Of a stretch of 64,000 nucleotides of DNA, positions 1-9,410 are shown piece after piece. The stretch's first letter is position 1, and every line of letters starts with the position of its first letter. Position numbers and translations under genes: made by a program. The stretch spans positions 63,957,279-64,021,278 of the forward strand of contig CM018680.1 of NCBI GenBank assembly GCA_009363875.1, read 5' to 3'. This DNA comes from Mikania micrantha. Lineage: Eukaryota; Streptophyta; Magnoliopsida; Asterales; Asteraceae. The notes below the pieces were generated by a model. That model was not told the DNA's origin and did no database searches. It saw nothing but the letters and a program-made list of their open reading frames with translations.

Positions 1-1
1 T

Positions 2-550
2 TCTTCGGAAGAACAAGGGAGAAATCCATTCAAAAAGGCATCAGAAGCTACTACTTCTGATAGTCGGAAGAATCAAGACAAGAAGGGTTTCGGAAAGAAA
101 GTATCGGAAGCAAGCACTTCTGATAATCAGAATAAGCAGGCTTCCGAAAATAATGTTTCGGAAGATCAGGAAAGAAAAGCTTTCGAAGGAAAGAGAACAT
201 CGGAAGCACATGAAAAGAAGGCTTCCTACAAACCAAAGAAATCTTTTCCCTTCGAAAGAAGAAGAACTTCGGAAGTAAAGCCCAACTTGTCAGCAAAAAC
301 TAAGTCATCGGAAGGAAAGACAAAAGGTGCTTCCGATGACTGTTAGAAGAAGCAAACTCTTCCGACAATCTCAAAGTTCAAGCAGATATGGAAGAAAAAG
401 GAATTAGCTGAACCATCTGCTCAACCACCAGTCCTACCAACAACAGACTCATCATCTGTTCCACCTAAGATGATGTCAAAGAAATTTACTTACAATGATG
501 CTAATGGAAAACCCAGGACCACATGGGCTTGGGTTCCCATCAGGAACTAA
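2..550 (+). pseudogene. gag: SIRE-A gag C-terminal region (Ser/Glu/Lys-rich tail and gag-pol linker)
   Basis: One frame is open from the window edge to a TAG at 344-346 and continues in the same frame to a TAA at 548-550. The first 114 codons are low-complexity and rich in Ser, Glu and Lys, with repeated TSEA/VSEA/ASE motifs created by a recurring TTCGGAAG-like DNA word. The last 25 codons (MMSKKFTYNDANGKPRTTW and following) match the linker of copy B at 62232-62486. The zinc knuckle and capsid part lie outside the window. The TAA at 548 is followed in the same frame by the protease, and copy B has a stop at the same place. Confidence 0.75.
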
Positions 551-565
551 CTCACTTTTGGTCAT

Positions 566-1249
566 GTGCAGGGACAGCAGGAATCAAAGAGCAACTTGTA
601 GATAGTTGACAGTGGCTGTTCTAGGCACATGATAGGCAACAAGACTCACCTACACAAATATGAACCATTATTTGGAGGGTCTGTTGCATTTGGAAGTGAT
701 CCAGTGGGAGGTTACATCACAGGTAGGGGCACAATCACAAATGACAAGGTAAGCTTTGAGAATGTGCATTTTGTAAAAGAATTAAACTACAATTTACTAA
801 GTGTATCACAGGTGTGTGATCAAAAGCACAACATGTTGTTTACTGAGCATGAATGCATTGTCCTGAAACCAGGATTTGTGGTACCAAATGATCAAATTCT
901 GCTCAGAGCTCCTAGAAGAAACAACATGTATATGCTAGACATGAGCACAGCTGCACCTCTTAGTAATATGAGCTGCTCTGTCTCAAAAGCTTCACTTGAT
1001 GAATCATCTCTTTGGCATAGAAGACTTTGTCATGTAAAACTTAAAAACATGAATAAACTTGTCAAAAATAAATTAGTAACTGGTTTACCAACAAAGGAAT
1101 TCATCTGTGTTGATAAAAGTGTTGCATGCTTAAAAGGTAAGCAGCACAAGTCATCTCACCATGCCAAAGAGATAAACTCTATAACAACAGTCCTGCATCT
1201 GCTTCATATGGACTTTTTTGGCCCCACAAGTGTGAAAAGTCTTGGTTGA
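566..1249 (+). pseudogene. pol: SIRE-A protease and integrase zinc-finger region
   Basis: The frame of gag continues through QGQQESKSNL, a TAG at 599-601 (Trp in copy B), then IVDSGCSRHM, whose DSG (codons 608-616) is the retroviral-type aspartic protease active site. A GAG-pre-integrase segment follows with LWHRRLCHV and, about 30 residues on, a degraded Cys pair (SVACLKGK, where copy B has CVACLKGK). This is the HHCC zinc finger of copia integrases. The frame stops at TGA 1247-1249 just after the first catalytic Asp context (HMDFFGPTSV). In an intact element, protease cuts the polyprotein and the finger helps integrase assemble. Confidence 0.85.
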
Positions 1250-2037
1250 AAGTCATATTGCTTGGTGATTACTGATTATTTCTCTCAGTATACCTGGGTA
1301 TTTTTCTTAAGTACCAAGGATGAAACTGCTGAGACCCTAAAGTCATTCATACTTAGGGTGGAGAATGAAAGGGATCACCATGTAAAAATAATCAGATTAG
1401 ATCAAGGAACATAATTCAAGAATCGTGTTTTAAATTCTTTTTGTGAATCTAAAGGTATCACTAGACAATTTAGTGCTCCTAGGACTCCACAACAAAATGG
1501 TGTTGCTGAGAGAAGGAATAGGACACTAATTGAGGCTGCTAGAACCATGTTGTCTGATGCCAAACTGCCAATAACTTTTTGGGCAGAAGCACTCAATACT
1601 GCCTGTTATGTTCAAAATAGAGTATTGGTAGTTAAGACACATGGTATGACTCCTTATGAAATTTGGCATAAGAGAAAGCCATTTATTGGTTTTCTCAAAC
1701 CATTTGGATGTCAATGCACCATCTTGAATACTAAAGATCACTTAGCCAAGTTTGCTGAGAAATCAGCAAAGGGCTACTTTGTTGGATATTCTTCACATGC
1801 AAAAGCATATAGAGTATATATCAAAGCTTCCAGAATTATTGAAGAGTCTGCAAATGTTCAATTCAATGAACATACTATCAATAAGCCTGGAACTGACCCT
1901 GATTGGCTATTTGATCTTGATAGCTTTACATCTGCATTTAATCTTGTGAAAGAGTTTGTTCCAGAGTCACAGTCAACTACCACAGACTCCTCAAGTTCAA
2001 AAAAGAAGAAGACGTTCGTGTTGAATTGCCAATAGCT
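1250..2037 (+). pseudogene. pol: SIRE-A integrase catalytic core and C-terminal region
   Basis: The frame resumes after the TGA at 1247 with KSYCLVITDYFSQYTWVF, then RLDQGT followed by TAA at 1412-1414 where a Glu codon is expected. It goes on to TPQQNGVAERRNRTLIEAAR, which holds the third acidic residue of the D-D-E triad. Downstream are WAEALNTACYVQNRVL, the copia GKP-like stretch KRKPFIGFLKPFGC, and YFVGYSSHAKAYRVY. An A-rich run near 2000-2012 marks a frameshift that separates this part from the RT frame. Copy B shows the intact junction read FCIELPIASRQ. Confidence 0.85.
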
Positions 2038-3051
2038 TCAAGACAAATCTTGGCAGAATCCACTTCAACACACAATGATGTCTCACAGTCTGAGACAGTG
2101 AACACATCTCATGTAGTTCCCTTGAGTGACTCCACTTCAGTTTCATTGAGTCAAGGAGATGTCGCCCATAGAGAAAGTGATTCCATCACAGTCCAAACTC
2201 AGAATCCACAAGATTTGCCAGAAATCCAACTTGAGGTGGTACTTCCTAACCTTAAGTCAATAAATCTGGATTTGACTTCTCAGCTGGATGTGATTCCTAG
2301 AACTCGCATTCATAACACTCATCCAGTTGAAAACATTATTGGAAATGTTGAAGAAGGAGTGAGAACAAGAAGCTCTATGCATGAAGCAAACATTTGTTTG
2401 TTTTCTTGCTTTCTATCCCAAGTAGAGCCAAAGAAAGTTGCTAAAGCATTGAAAGACAACAGTTGGGTAGAAGCAATGCAAGATGAACTTCTTCAATTTG
2501 AAAGACAAGGTGTTTGGAAGATTTTCCCTTTACCTAAGGGTAAGTATCCCATTGGAACAAAATGGGTGTTCAGAAACAAAAAGGATGACAAGGGAGTGGT
2601 CATCAAGAACAAGGCAAGGTTGGTTGTTCAGGGGTATACACAAGAAGAAGGTATTGATTATGATGAAGTTTTTGCACCAGTTGCAAGAATTGAAGCAATC
2701 AGAATATTTTTAGCCTTTGCAGCTGCCAAAAACTTCAAAGTCTTTCAAATGGATGTGAAAAGTGCCTTCTTGTATGGAAGGATTGATGAGGAGGTGTATG
2801 TGTGTCAACCTCCTGGTTTTGAAGATCCAAAGTTTCCTGACCATGTCTGTAAGCTTGATAAGGCCCTATATGGGTTGCATCAAGCTCCCAGAAAATGGTA
2901 TGAAACTTTGTCTTCTTTTCTATTGGCTAACCACTTCAAGAGAGGAACAATTGATAAGACTCTCTTCTTTAACAAGTCCAATCAACATATCATGTTAGTA
3001 CAAATCTATGTTGATGACATTATCTTTGGTTCAACTGATGAATCTCTCTGA
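2026..3051 (+). pseudogene. pol: SIRE-A reverse transcriptase (fingers and palm)
   Basis: This 341-codon open frame begins in the serine/threonine-rich integrase-RT linker and enters the copia RT family (RVT_2) at about residue 140 with WVEAMQDEL. Next come IGTKWVFRNKKD, KARLVVQGYTQ, DYDEVFAPVARIEAI, FQMDVKSAFLYG, LYGLHQAPRKWYE and the catalytic YVDD box near 3007-3018. The frame ends at a stop directly after FGSTDESL because of a one-base change; copy B reads on here. The amino-acid motifs are complete, so this is a relatively young copy broken by point changes. Confidence 0.9.
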
Positions 3052-3068
3052 AGGATTTTGAATCACTA

Positions 3069-3949
3069 ATGAAATCCAAGTTTGAAATGAGTTCAATGGG
3101 AGAACTCACTTTATTTCTTGGATTACAGGTGAAACAAACTCCTACAGGGATTTTTATTAGTCAATCAAAGTATGTCAAGGATATTCTTGAAAGATTCAAG
3201 CTGGCTGATTGCAAAGCTCTGGGAACTCCAATGTCCAAGACAACATCTCTTAGCCCTGATCTAGAGGGGGAGGATGTTGATCAACATCAATACAGAGCAA
3301 TGATTGGTTCTTTGATGTATCTCACAGCAAGTAGGCCTGATATAATGTTTGCAACCTGCTTGTGTGCAAGATTTCAGGCTAACCCCAAAGTTTGACACAT
3401 GTTTGCTGTGAAAAGAATTTTTAGATACCTCAAAGGAGCACCTGGTTTAGGATTATGGTATCCTAGAAATGAAGATTTTCAGTTCATGGCTTACACTGAC
3501 AGTGATTATGGAGGTTGCAATATTAGCAAGAAATCCACATCAGGAGGATGTCAATTTCTTGGATCCTGAATTGTGTCTTGGCAATGCAAGAAACAGTCAT
3601 GTGTTTCTCTTCTACTGCAGAAGCAGAATACATAGCGGCTTCCAGTTGCTGTGCACAAGTTATTTGGATTCAAAATCAGATGAAGGATTATGGAGTGGAG
3701 CTGTTCAACACTCCTATACAGATAGACAATTCCAGTGCAATCTCCATCACTAACAATCCTGTCAAGCATTCCAAGACCAAGCACATTGATATCAGGTATC
3801 ACTTCATCAGAGATTGTGCAGAAAAGAAGTTAATTCATCTAGTCAAAGTTAATACAGAACACAATTTGGTTGATCTTTTCACCAAGGCATTTGATGAAGG
3901 AAGATTCAGGTATTTAATAACAGCCATTGGCATGATTAACTTTGAGTAA
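3069..3949 (+). pseudogene. pol: SIRE-A RT C-terminal part and RNase H
   Basis: Three frames together give the rest of RT (KSKFEMSSMGEL, FLGLQVKQT, SKYVKDILERF, SLMYLTASRPDIMFA) and the RNase H domain (YTDSDYGGC, STSGGCQFLGS, STAEAEYIAAS, NTPIQIDNSSAI, KHIDIRYHFIRD, VDLFTKAF). The Asp, Glu and Asp residues that bind metal in copia RNase H are present. A TGA at 3393-3395 and a TGA near 3567 interrupt the reading, along with the frame change near 3050. Pol ends at TAA 3947-3949 after GMINFE; copy B ends the same way with GMINLE. Confidence 0.88.
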
Positions 3950-4440
3950 TTGAATTAATAAGGAATGAATAATTCTTCGAAAGATGAACTTAAATTATCT
4001 TCTGATGAGTAATTACTCTTCAGAAGATAGTTTAAGTCTTCGGAAGCATTATTCCTTCCTTATGTCGGAAGATGTCACACTTCAGAAGATAACTTTCCTT
4101 CTTAAGTATTATACTTCCGAAACATTATAACTTCGGAAGCAAAATCTTCTGAATCTTCTATTCAGAAGAAGGTGTCTTCCGAAGAACAATTCTTCTGATG
4201 AACTCATCTAAGTCTTTAGAAGATATACTTCCGATGATATACTTGTATATGCTTCGGAAGTAAGTATCTTCCGAGAGACCTCTTTGGTCTCTTGAACTGC
4301 TTCCGATGACTAATTCTCTCGGAAACAAATCTATACTTAGCACATTTTGAACATTTAATGAGCTGTATACGGAAGACCTTCTCTGACATCCGGATCTCAA
4401 AATTTATTGTGCTTCCATATTAAATGCTGGCATCCGAAGG
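3950..4440 (+). repeat. SIRE-A spacer between pol and third gene, rich in TTCGGAAG/CTTCCGAAG words
   Basis: No reading frame of note lies here. The stretch is filled with the palindromic word CTTCGGAAG, its partner CTTCCGAAG and close variants (CTTCAGAAG, TCTTCTGA). They recur roughly every 15-30 bases. The same words occur in the gag tail (1-340), in the LTR (12690-12910) and in the matching spacer of copy B (58410-58836). The spacer ends directly at a TATA box. Confidence 0.7.
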
Positions 4441-4447
4441 TATAAAA
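4441..4447 (+). promoter_or_regulatory. Predicted internal TATA box for the SIRE third gene
   Basis: TATAAAA follows CATCCGAAGG and is followed by GGTCTCCCGC, a pyrimidine-rich leader (TTCACCTTCTCTCACC) and an ATG at 4539 in good context (GATCGCCATGG). Copy B has the same TATAAAAGGTCTCCCGC string at 58409 going left, with its ATG 86 bases away. Conservation of box, spacing and start codon in two diverged copies supports a real promoter. Transcription itself is inferred. Confidence 0.6.
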
Positions 4448-4538
4448 GGTCTCCCGCTCGTTCACCTTCTCTCACCGTTTCATTTCGAATTACTTTTTCC
4501 TTTCCTCTCCAAACTAAACCTAAAAACCGTCGATCGCC

Positions 4539-4920
4539 ATGGAACTTCTTGCCTTCAGACCCTCTCACAATCTCCCTGCGGGGTTATCAGCGGTCAATGA
4601 CGCTGATTTTGCTCCGATCATCTCCTTCCTTCGAAGGAGCAGGTATCCATTCGCCCTCACTGTTCAGCCCATGGTGTATGAATCTCATCACCAACAATTT
4701 TGGGCTTCCTGTTCGGTTTCTTCATCTCCCAATGGTCAGATTCTTAATGCCACCATTGATGCTCATCCCATTTCTATCCCAGTGGAGACCACCTGTCGGC
4801 ATCTTCAACTTTGTGATGCCGGGGGAAGGGTCTCATTCACTAAGGATGAGGTAGCATCGACCTTTAGGTCAATGGGGTACGAAGGTCCTCTCCTTTCAAC
4901 AACTTATTTGAAGGGTAGAG
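4539..4920 (+). pseudogene. SIRE-A third gene (after pol), N-terminal part; unknown function
   Basis: The frame starts at ATG 4539 with MELLAFRPSHNL, continues with DFAPIISFLRRSRYPFALT, VYESHHQQFW, NATIDAHPISIPVETTCRHL and FTKDEVASTFRSMGYEGP, and loses its family sequence after YLKGRV at about 4918. From there the DNA belongs to an insertion, and the frame runs on by chance to 5102. Copy B carries the same protein (MALFAFKPAHNL at 58317). Sireviruses are known to carry an extra, sometimes called envelope-like, gene here, but I see no signal peptide or clear membrane span in this part. I do not recognise a domain of known function. Confidence 0.75.
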
Positions 4921-5619
4921 TGTTCATTTGGATAATTTTAGTGATTTTCTCATCAAATATGTTATTAATCATTCTTAAATGTTGGAATCCATTGCATTTA
5001 TATACTTTTTTGGTTACCGTCTTGACCCGCATTGCGTTTAAGTGCTATTCATCACAACCCATTCAATATTATGATATTACCCATTTCAACCCATTGTACT
5101 AGAATAGTTTACTAAAACCAACCAATTTCCTTTAACATGGGTAAAAATTGCCACCTCTAATTTATACATATATTATTGATTTAATTACATAATAAATCTG
5201 CTTTTGAACAGGCTTTGCTGGTATATATGTTGACTGGATAAAAAATCCCATTATTTTGTAAGTTTCCCTCCCACTCAAAAAATCCCAAATACATCCCGCC
5301 CTGTTTCCCTCTCACTCAAAACACAAAACCCATAAAATTTACTCACCTCAAAACCTAATAATTATCTACCAGCATATGATCTCCACGATCTCGCTCTCAA
5401 CGTGAATTAACATCGACCACGATCCCCTCATTCTTGGTCCATTATCATCGGCGGCTCTCATTTTCAAAGGTATCCTCAATCGACCAGGTTCCATCATTCG
5501 TATGTCGTTAGTTGCAGGTATTTTGTTGTTTTTATTGTTCGTTTACTGATTAGCCTTTTGATGTTGCTTTTAATTTAAAACGTCATTGATATGGATTAAA
5601 TTGTAGTACTAGTGATGGA

Positions 5620-6235
5620 TTATGTTGTTGTTTGTTTGTGGCACACCAACTGCTTGACGAAATGCATAAATGAAAATTTTATTTGAAATCCAATATTTTG
5701 TTTGCTTTTGGTTTGATTTTTAGCAAAGATATAGTCTCCAATGTTAAAGGTTTCTGTCCATGCTTCCCTGGTGACTTCCTTGTTGACATGTATAAATTCT
5801 TTTTGTATATATAGTTTTAGTTTTGACAATTCTTATATATTAGCCATTCGTGCCAAGAACCAAGCTTGAGTTTTGAATAATTTCCAACTAATGCTTGACT
5901 TTGTGAACCTTGTCAAACAAATTACCCTGTATGAAACTTAGCTTTCTCAAAGAGGACTTAAGTTTTTTCAATTTTGACACCACATAAAACATAACAAAAC
6001 CTTGAACATGCTGGTCCCAAACCTCACGAACAGTAGGAATAAAGTCAGCTTTACCATAAATATAGTTCATGAATTTGAAGGTACGGTTAGGCTTTTGGAC
6101 TATCCCCGGCACTGTCAACAAGGAAGGGGAGTAGTCATACAAAAGAAAACAATGGATAACCTGGGGTGGTCTAGCCAAAATCATGAGATTGACTATGTTA
6201 GGATTCCAGCCAATAACAATGCGGGTATTACCCAT
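5620..6235 (-). pseudogene. L1-type LINE ORF2 fragment with internal deletion
   Basis: The - strand frame 6235-5888 reads RIVIGWNPNIVNLMILA and PQVIHCFLL, typical of the start of a plant L1 endonuclease repeat. It then jumps to DYSPSLLTVP, FKFMNYIYGKADFIPTVREVW, QGFVMFYVVSKLKKLKSSLRK and SFIQGNLFDKV, which is the linker between endonuclease and reverse transcriptase. About 100 residues of endonuclease are missing between the two blocks. A weaker continuation (FAKNQTKSKQ and HFVKQLV) lies at 5829-5620. No RT core is present. Confidence 0.65.
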
Positions 6236-6885
6236 ACACTCGTTCCTATTGATCTGATTGTAAATTCTTGTCCAATTTTAGGCAATTGAGTGAAAAAAAA
6301 TTGCACTGTTATAACATATATGAACAGATTTTGCTTCGTTTCAGGTTCCAGATGTAAAAAAAATATTTGATTTTAAATCTTTATATTCATGCAATTTAGA
6401 TCGATCAACATAGTTCGGTTTTTGGGATCGAACATTAGATTAAAGTAGGTAATATCACTATAAGTTGAATATAACGATTTAATTACATGTTGTAGTCAAA
6501 CTTATGCAATTGGATAAAAAAAATTACAATTTTAATGATAAAGTTGGAGGCTTGGAGCTTCTTTGGTTTAACATTTGAACGGATTTTGCTCAGGTTCCAA
6601 ATTTGTATCTTTATGAATTGTTATGTTCATGCAATTTAATTTGTATACTCTAATTAACCAATTTATGATATTCATCTTTAAGGTATTTGAAACTTTTGGG
6701 GTATGAAGTTAAATACGTGCGGAACTTCACTCACGTTGATGATAAGGTAAGATGCTCAAAGCCTAAGTTGCTGCATGCACTCCAAATTATTATGATGAGT
6801 TCTTCTCAATCTTATGTTTTGTTTCTGCTATTGATATTTAATTATGGCTTTTATATGTATAAATAAACAAATGATCTTTAATTGG

Positions 6886-7010
6886 GCATAGCTCTGCAAC
6901 TAAACCACTCAACCAGATAATCTTGCACCTGAAATTGCAGCCACCTGTATACAATTATACTATTACAAGGGCAAAACTTATAACTCTTTCGCATATAAGT
7001 GGTGATCAAA
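6886..7010. repeat. Direct repeat unit 1 inside CACTA insertion 1
   Basis: The sequence CATAGCTCTGCAACTAAACC and the following 100 bases recur at 8025-8145 with about 85-90 percent identity. Both copies encode, on the - strand, a short frame ending VEWFSCRAMP. The spacing is 1.14 kb. This may be a partial internal duplication of the element. Confidence 0.7.
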
Positions 7011-8024
7011 TACATCACAACCCCATAACAAATTAAACCAGTAACCGAGTCGGTACGAGCCATGATGGGTTTAAGCAAAATTAGTTTGGGTATAAATGGG
7101 TCGTTTTTTTTAAAAACTTCTATTTAGTTCAAGTCAAATTGAGTTATAGCTAAACAAATAATCTATTTAGTTCAAACATCATTTTCTTTACGTTAATGTT
7201 TATTTTATTTATGTTGATTGAATTAGTTTTTTGTAGTGCTAAATGTGGGTGGCTTTATTTTATTGTCGATTATGTAATGATCGAGGATATTCTAATTTCA
7301 ATTCTAATCAGTGGCAGGATTGAGATTAGAAGGTGATATTGGAAAACCAATTTGGATTCTCAAGCTGTTGCTGTAACAGAGATTTCAAGTTGGAGTTGCC
7401 TATCGAATCTGAGTGGTGTTGACTGCATCTGAAGAGGTAAAACTATTAACTAGTTTTTTGTGATCTGTGAGGTAAAACTATTAACTCTTTATTTCTATTC
7501 AATTTTTTACTCTAGCTTTATTATTTGTAAGCCTGGCAAAATGGAGGGTTGGGTAACGGGTCAGAATGGGTACAGGCCATGATAGGTTTTAAGCAAAATT
7601 AGTTTGGGTATAAATGAGTTGTTTTTTAAAAACTTCAAGCAAATGTACTGCCAAGTAAAGTTGAACACGAGAATCCAACCAATACAAGCAAATGTACTGC
7701 CAAATAAAGTTCATCCCTTTCTAGCAGTAGCAACCTGAGTTAAGCCACAACCTCTGAGAAAAGTGAGCCTTAACTATATCACCAGGTTGCCCCTTTTACA
7801 CCAGCACCATGTCTACCAGAGGCCAAACCAGCTAATGACATATGCTGTGCATCTTACTTTGCCCTTGTCATTGCCAACTGCAACTATTGCCCACTATGTG
7901 CAGCAAAGCCCACGTTATCAGCCACCATAACCAACCAGAAAGCCACAACCTGAAGCAAGAAACCACGATCAGGTTTAGCAATTGAATTAGGATGTACAAA
8001 ACGGGTAGGATCTAGAATCTTAGG

Positions 8025-8145
8025 CATAGCTCTGCAACTAAACCACTCAACCAAATAGCATTGCACTTGAAATTGCAGCCACCTGGATATAATTATACTA
8101 GTACAAGGGCAAAACCAGTAACTCCTTTGCATATAAGTGACATCA
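8025..8145. repeat. Direct repeat unit 2 inside CACTA insertion 1
   Basis: This is the second copy of the unit at 6886-7010. It directly precedes the exon that starts VVMAGTSSTPTNEE, whereas the first copy has no such exon after it. Confidence 0.7.
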
Positions 8146-8160
8146 GTGATCCACATGTTG

Positions 8161-8694
8161 TGATGGCAGGTACATCGTCTACCCCAACAAATGAAGAGGT
8201 ATGTTTATTCTATTTTAGTCAATGTTTTCATTTGTATTCAGGTTATATATGTTGGGTGTAATCTTAATGGGTTGGTTTATGTGTTGATTTTTATTAGTAT
8301 TCTGGACAAATTAAATGGGTCAAATTAAGGTTTAGTTATATTATTACTCCTTATTTACCTTTTACAAGTTGGTATTTGGTTTTGTCATGATATTTCTACA
8401 AATTCGCTTCACACGAAACTTGTTTAACTAGTTTGTTGAAATGAGTTATAGTTGATATAATTTGTTGTAATGTGCTGCTTGGTTTTAACGTGGTATATTA
8501 ATTATAGGTACAAAGGTTGAATGAGGAACTAAACTACGACAAGAGAAAGAAACGGAACAACAAGAGAAAGAAAAAGAAAGGGCAAAGAAGCTTAAAATGA
8601 TGGAGCAAATTGAGGAAAATAGAAATGCAAATGCCGAAATGAAAGAGCAAATTCACATCCTTTTGAAGAACATATCAAAAAATCGCTCTAACTA
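8161..8694 (+). pseudogene. C-terminal coiled-coil exons of a CACTA-type transposon protein
   Basis: A first exon reads MAGTSSTPTNEE and meets a donor GTATGTTT near 8200. After an intron of about 310 bases ending TTAATTATAG near 8507 it resumes with VQRLNEELNYDK. A one-base slip then leads to EKETEQQEKEKERAKK, MMEQIEENRNANAEMKEQI and HILLKNISKNRSN followed by TAG at about 8692. Charged heptad-like helices at the C-terminus are usual for TNPA-like proteins of plant CACTA elements. The rest of the gene is not recognisable. Family assignment rests on the context and the terminal repeat. Confidence 0.5.
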
Positions 8695-8930
8695 GCTAGG
8701 CATTTGATCTTTTGTTAGATATTGTCATATATTTGGTATCATACCTATGTTTGGTATTTCTCATTGTACTTGCATTTATTTAGATACTTTTTTCATATTT
8801 GTTTTGAATGTTTGTTTGATTAATGAACTAGTACAATCTTATCAATTCATTAAAATATATGATTATGGTATTGCATTTTATAAATACCAGAGCACTGAAA
8901 AACTAATTGTTTAATTCTACATTTTCAGTG
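8695..8930. other. A+T-rich 3' flank of the coiled-coil exon
   Basis: I see only A+T-rich sequence, probably the 3' untranslated region of the preceding transposon gene, before the subterminal repeats begin. Confidence 0.4.
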
Positions 8931-9410
8931 ACCGAAACAATGGTAACAAATCTAGCCAAAAGTTTAACTAAAGCTCGGTTGCTAAAGTAGTCGTAAATAA
9001 CTTTGTTGCGATTTCAAGTGCTACTAATTTGGTCCCAAAAATTTTCGAAAAAGGTTCGGACGCAAAAAATTGCGGACGCAAAAAATTGCGGTTGCAATTG
9101 TGGTTCCCAACGCTTTCTGAAGGTTCGGTCACAAAAGCGGTTGGAAAAATGAAACGGTCGCAAATTTGGTCATTAATTTAGCCACCAAATCTTGTCACAA
9201 AAGTGGTCACAAAAAAAATTCGGTCGCAAATTCGGTTGTTAAATCTGCCACCAAATCTTTAGTCGCAAAATCGGTCTCAACAATATATCGGTCACAAAAA
9301 ATTGGTCGCAAAATAATTACCGACCAAGGTATAAGCGACCACCAAAATTGGTCGCAAAATGGCATTTGCGACTGTTTTGACCGTCGCAAATGGTCTTTTT
9401 TGTAGTAGTG
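8930..9410. repeat. Right subterminal repeats and terminal inverted repeat of CACTA insertion 1
   Basis: The word GGTCGCAAA and its variants (GGTCACAAA, GGTTGCAAA, TTTGCGACC) recur many times in both orientations up to the end TTTTTTGTAGTAGTG at 9410. In CACTA elements, arrays of short subterminal repeats bind the TNPA-type protein. The density here fits that role. Confidence 0.75.

Larger units (their letters stand above)
6240..8160. other. Non-coding interior of CACTA insertion 1
   Basis: The stretch is A+T-rich and has no supported gene. It contains two internal direct repeats. The segment with AAGCAAAATTAGTTTGGG lies near 7070 and again near 7590. A 120 bp segment lies at 6886 and again at 8025. 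Short CATG..GTAAGATG-like splice signals occur near 6745 but do not join into a frame I can defend. Confidence 0.5.
4921..9410 (+). mobile_element. CACTA (En/Spm)-type insertion 1 inside the SIRE-A third gene; only right terminus recognised
   Basis: The right end (read in reverse) starts CACTACTACAAAAAAGACC, a classic CACTA terminal inverted repeat, at 9410. Inward of it are dense subterminal repeats of GGTCGCAAA. SIRE sequence resumes at 9411 with ATTCCCTCTGATC, so ATT may be the 3-bp target duplication. No matching CACTAC terminus is seen at the left border. Comparison with copy B shows that about 66 bp of SIRE are also missing there, so the left end was probably lost. Inside are a UTR-like CT-rich stretch (5260-5470), a LINE fragment, direct repeats and a coiled-coil exon pair. 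Confidence 0.7.

Noticed and set aside
9166..9405. 79-codon frame rich in Lys, Ser and Val repeats
   Set aside because: It translates the GGTCGCAAA subterminal array of the CACTA element.
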